Positions 5,821 through 5,963 of a stretch of DNA of 5,963 nucleotides are shown here, in pieces. The translations under genes and the position numbers were made by a program. The notes beneath the pieces were generated by a model that was not told the DNA's origin, searched no databases, and saw nothing but the letters and a program-made list of their open reading frames with translations. Position 1 is the stretch's first letter; every line of letters begins with the position of its first letter. Source of the DNA: Desulfobulbus sp. (GTDB taxonomy: Bacteria > Desulfobacterota > Desulfobulbia > Desulfobulbales > Desulfobulbaceae); the NCBI GenBank assembly GCA_011051825.1, contig DRKH01000314.1, forward strand, positions 1 through 5,963, written 5' to 3'.

Positions 5821-5963
5821 GTAACTGTTCAGGAGCACCCCACGGAGTCTACGCTCGAAGTCTGCGCTTATCTACCTCTCTGCACGGTCAGGCCTGATTC
5901 ACATAGGAATCACTATAGTTCACAGGCCTGACTGCACAGATATGGAGCACTCCTGAACAGTTA
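5821..5963 (+). repeat. E1 palindromic repeat element, right copy
   Basis: The inverted partner of the left copy: 5821-5960 is the exact reverse complement of 1-140, and the last bases TTA extend the element end. The terminal inverted repeats are TAACTGTTCAGGAG (5822-5835) and CTCCTGAACAGTTA (5950-5963), 14 of 14 paired. The box AGCACCCCA is at 5834-5842. An extra arm (5843-5879) absent from E2 holds an imperfect 13-base tandem duplication. The inner hairpin has arms CAGGCCTG at 5889-5896 and 5923-5930 around the core TCACATAG (5899-5906) and CACTATAG (5911-5918). TA stands at both ends, which would fit a TA target duplication of IS630/mariner-type elements, but no transposase is present to support this. 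The element probably ends one base beyond the window. Confidence 0.9.

Noticed and set aside
1..5963. CRISPR array or tRNA gene
   Set aside because: There are no regularly spaced direct repeats and no cloverleaf with the usual T-loop sequence; the repeats present are inverted and palindromic.

Overview
The window suggests a Gram-negative, anaerobic-type bacterium. My best guess is a sulfate-reducing or sulfur-disproportionating member of Desulfobacterota (Desulfobulbales-like). This rests only on the overall look of the proteins and on the pairing of a DASS/SLC13 permease with a NhaD-type antiporter, and I could not search a database.

Layout. Three convincing genes all lie on the + strand: a 654-aa SLC13/DASS permease with two internal RCK_C (TrkA-C) domains (261-2225), a 477-aa NhaD-type Na+/H+ antiporter (2577-4010), and a 514-aa fusion of endonuclease III (Nth) to an exonuclease III/APE1-type AP endonuclease (4139-5683). 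The two transporters make biochemical sense together: NhaD would extrude Na+ and the DASS permease could use the Na+ gradient to import a divalent anion (sulfate is plausible, substrate unproven). The third gene joins two consecutive steps of base excision repair in one polypeptide and has no obvious functional tie to the transporters.

Non-coding structure is the other notable content. The segment is bracketed by two identical copies of a short palindromic element (called E1 here; 1-140 and 5821-5963) in opposite orientation, matching over 140 of 140 bases. A shorter relative (E2, 2407-2515) sits between the two transporter genes. E1 and E2 share terminal inverted repeats of the form GTAACTGTT...AACAGTTAC, an asymmetric AGCACCCCA box, and an apical core TCACATAG-N4-CACTATAG. 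Their stems differ by paired, compensatory changes, so the fold as well as the sequence appears to be conserved. A degenerate end of a third copy may lie just downstream of E2. I do not recognise this family; it looks like a MITE-like or otherwise structured mobile repeat with TA at its borders. The window ends exactly in the repeats, so it may be a contig broken at repeat copies or a segment truly bounded by inverted repeats.

The two observations most worth following are the Nth-ExoIII/APE fusion and the covarying E1/E2 repeat family.
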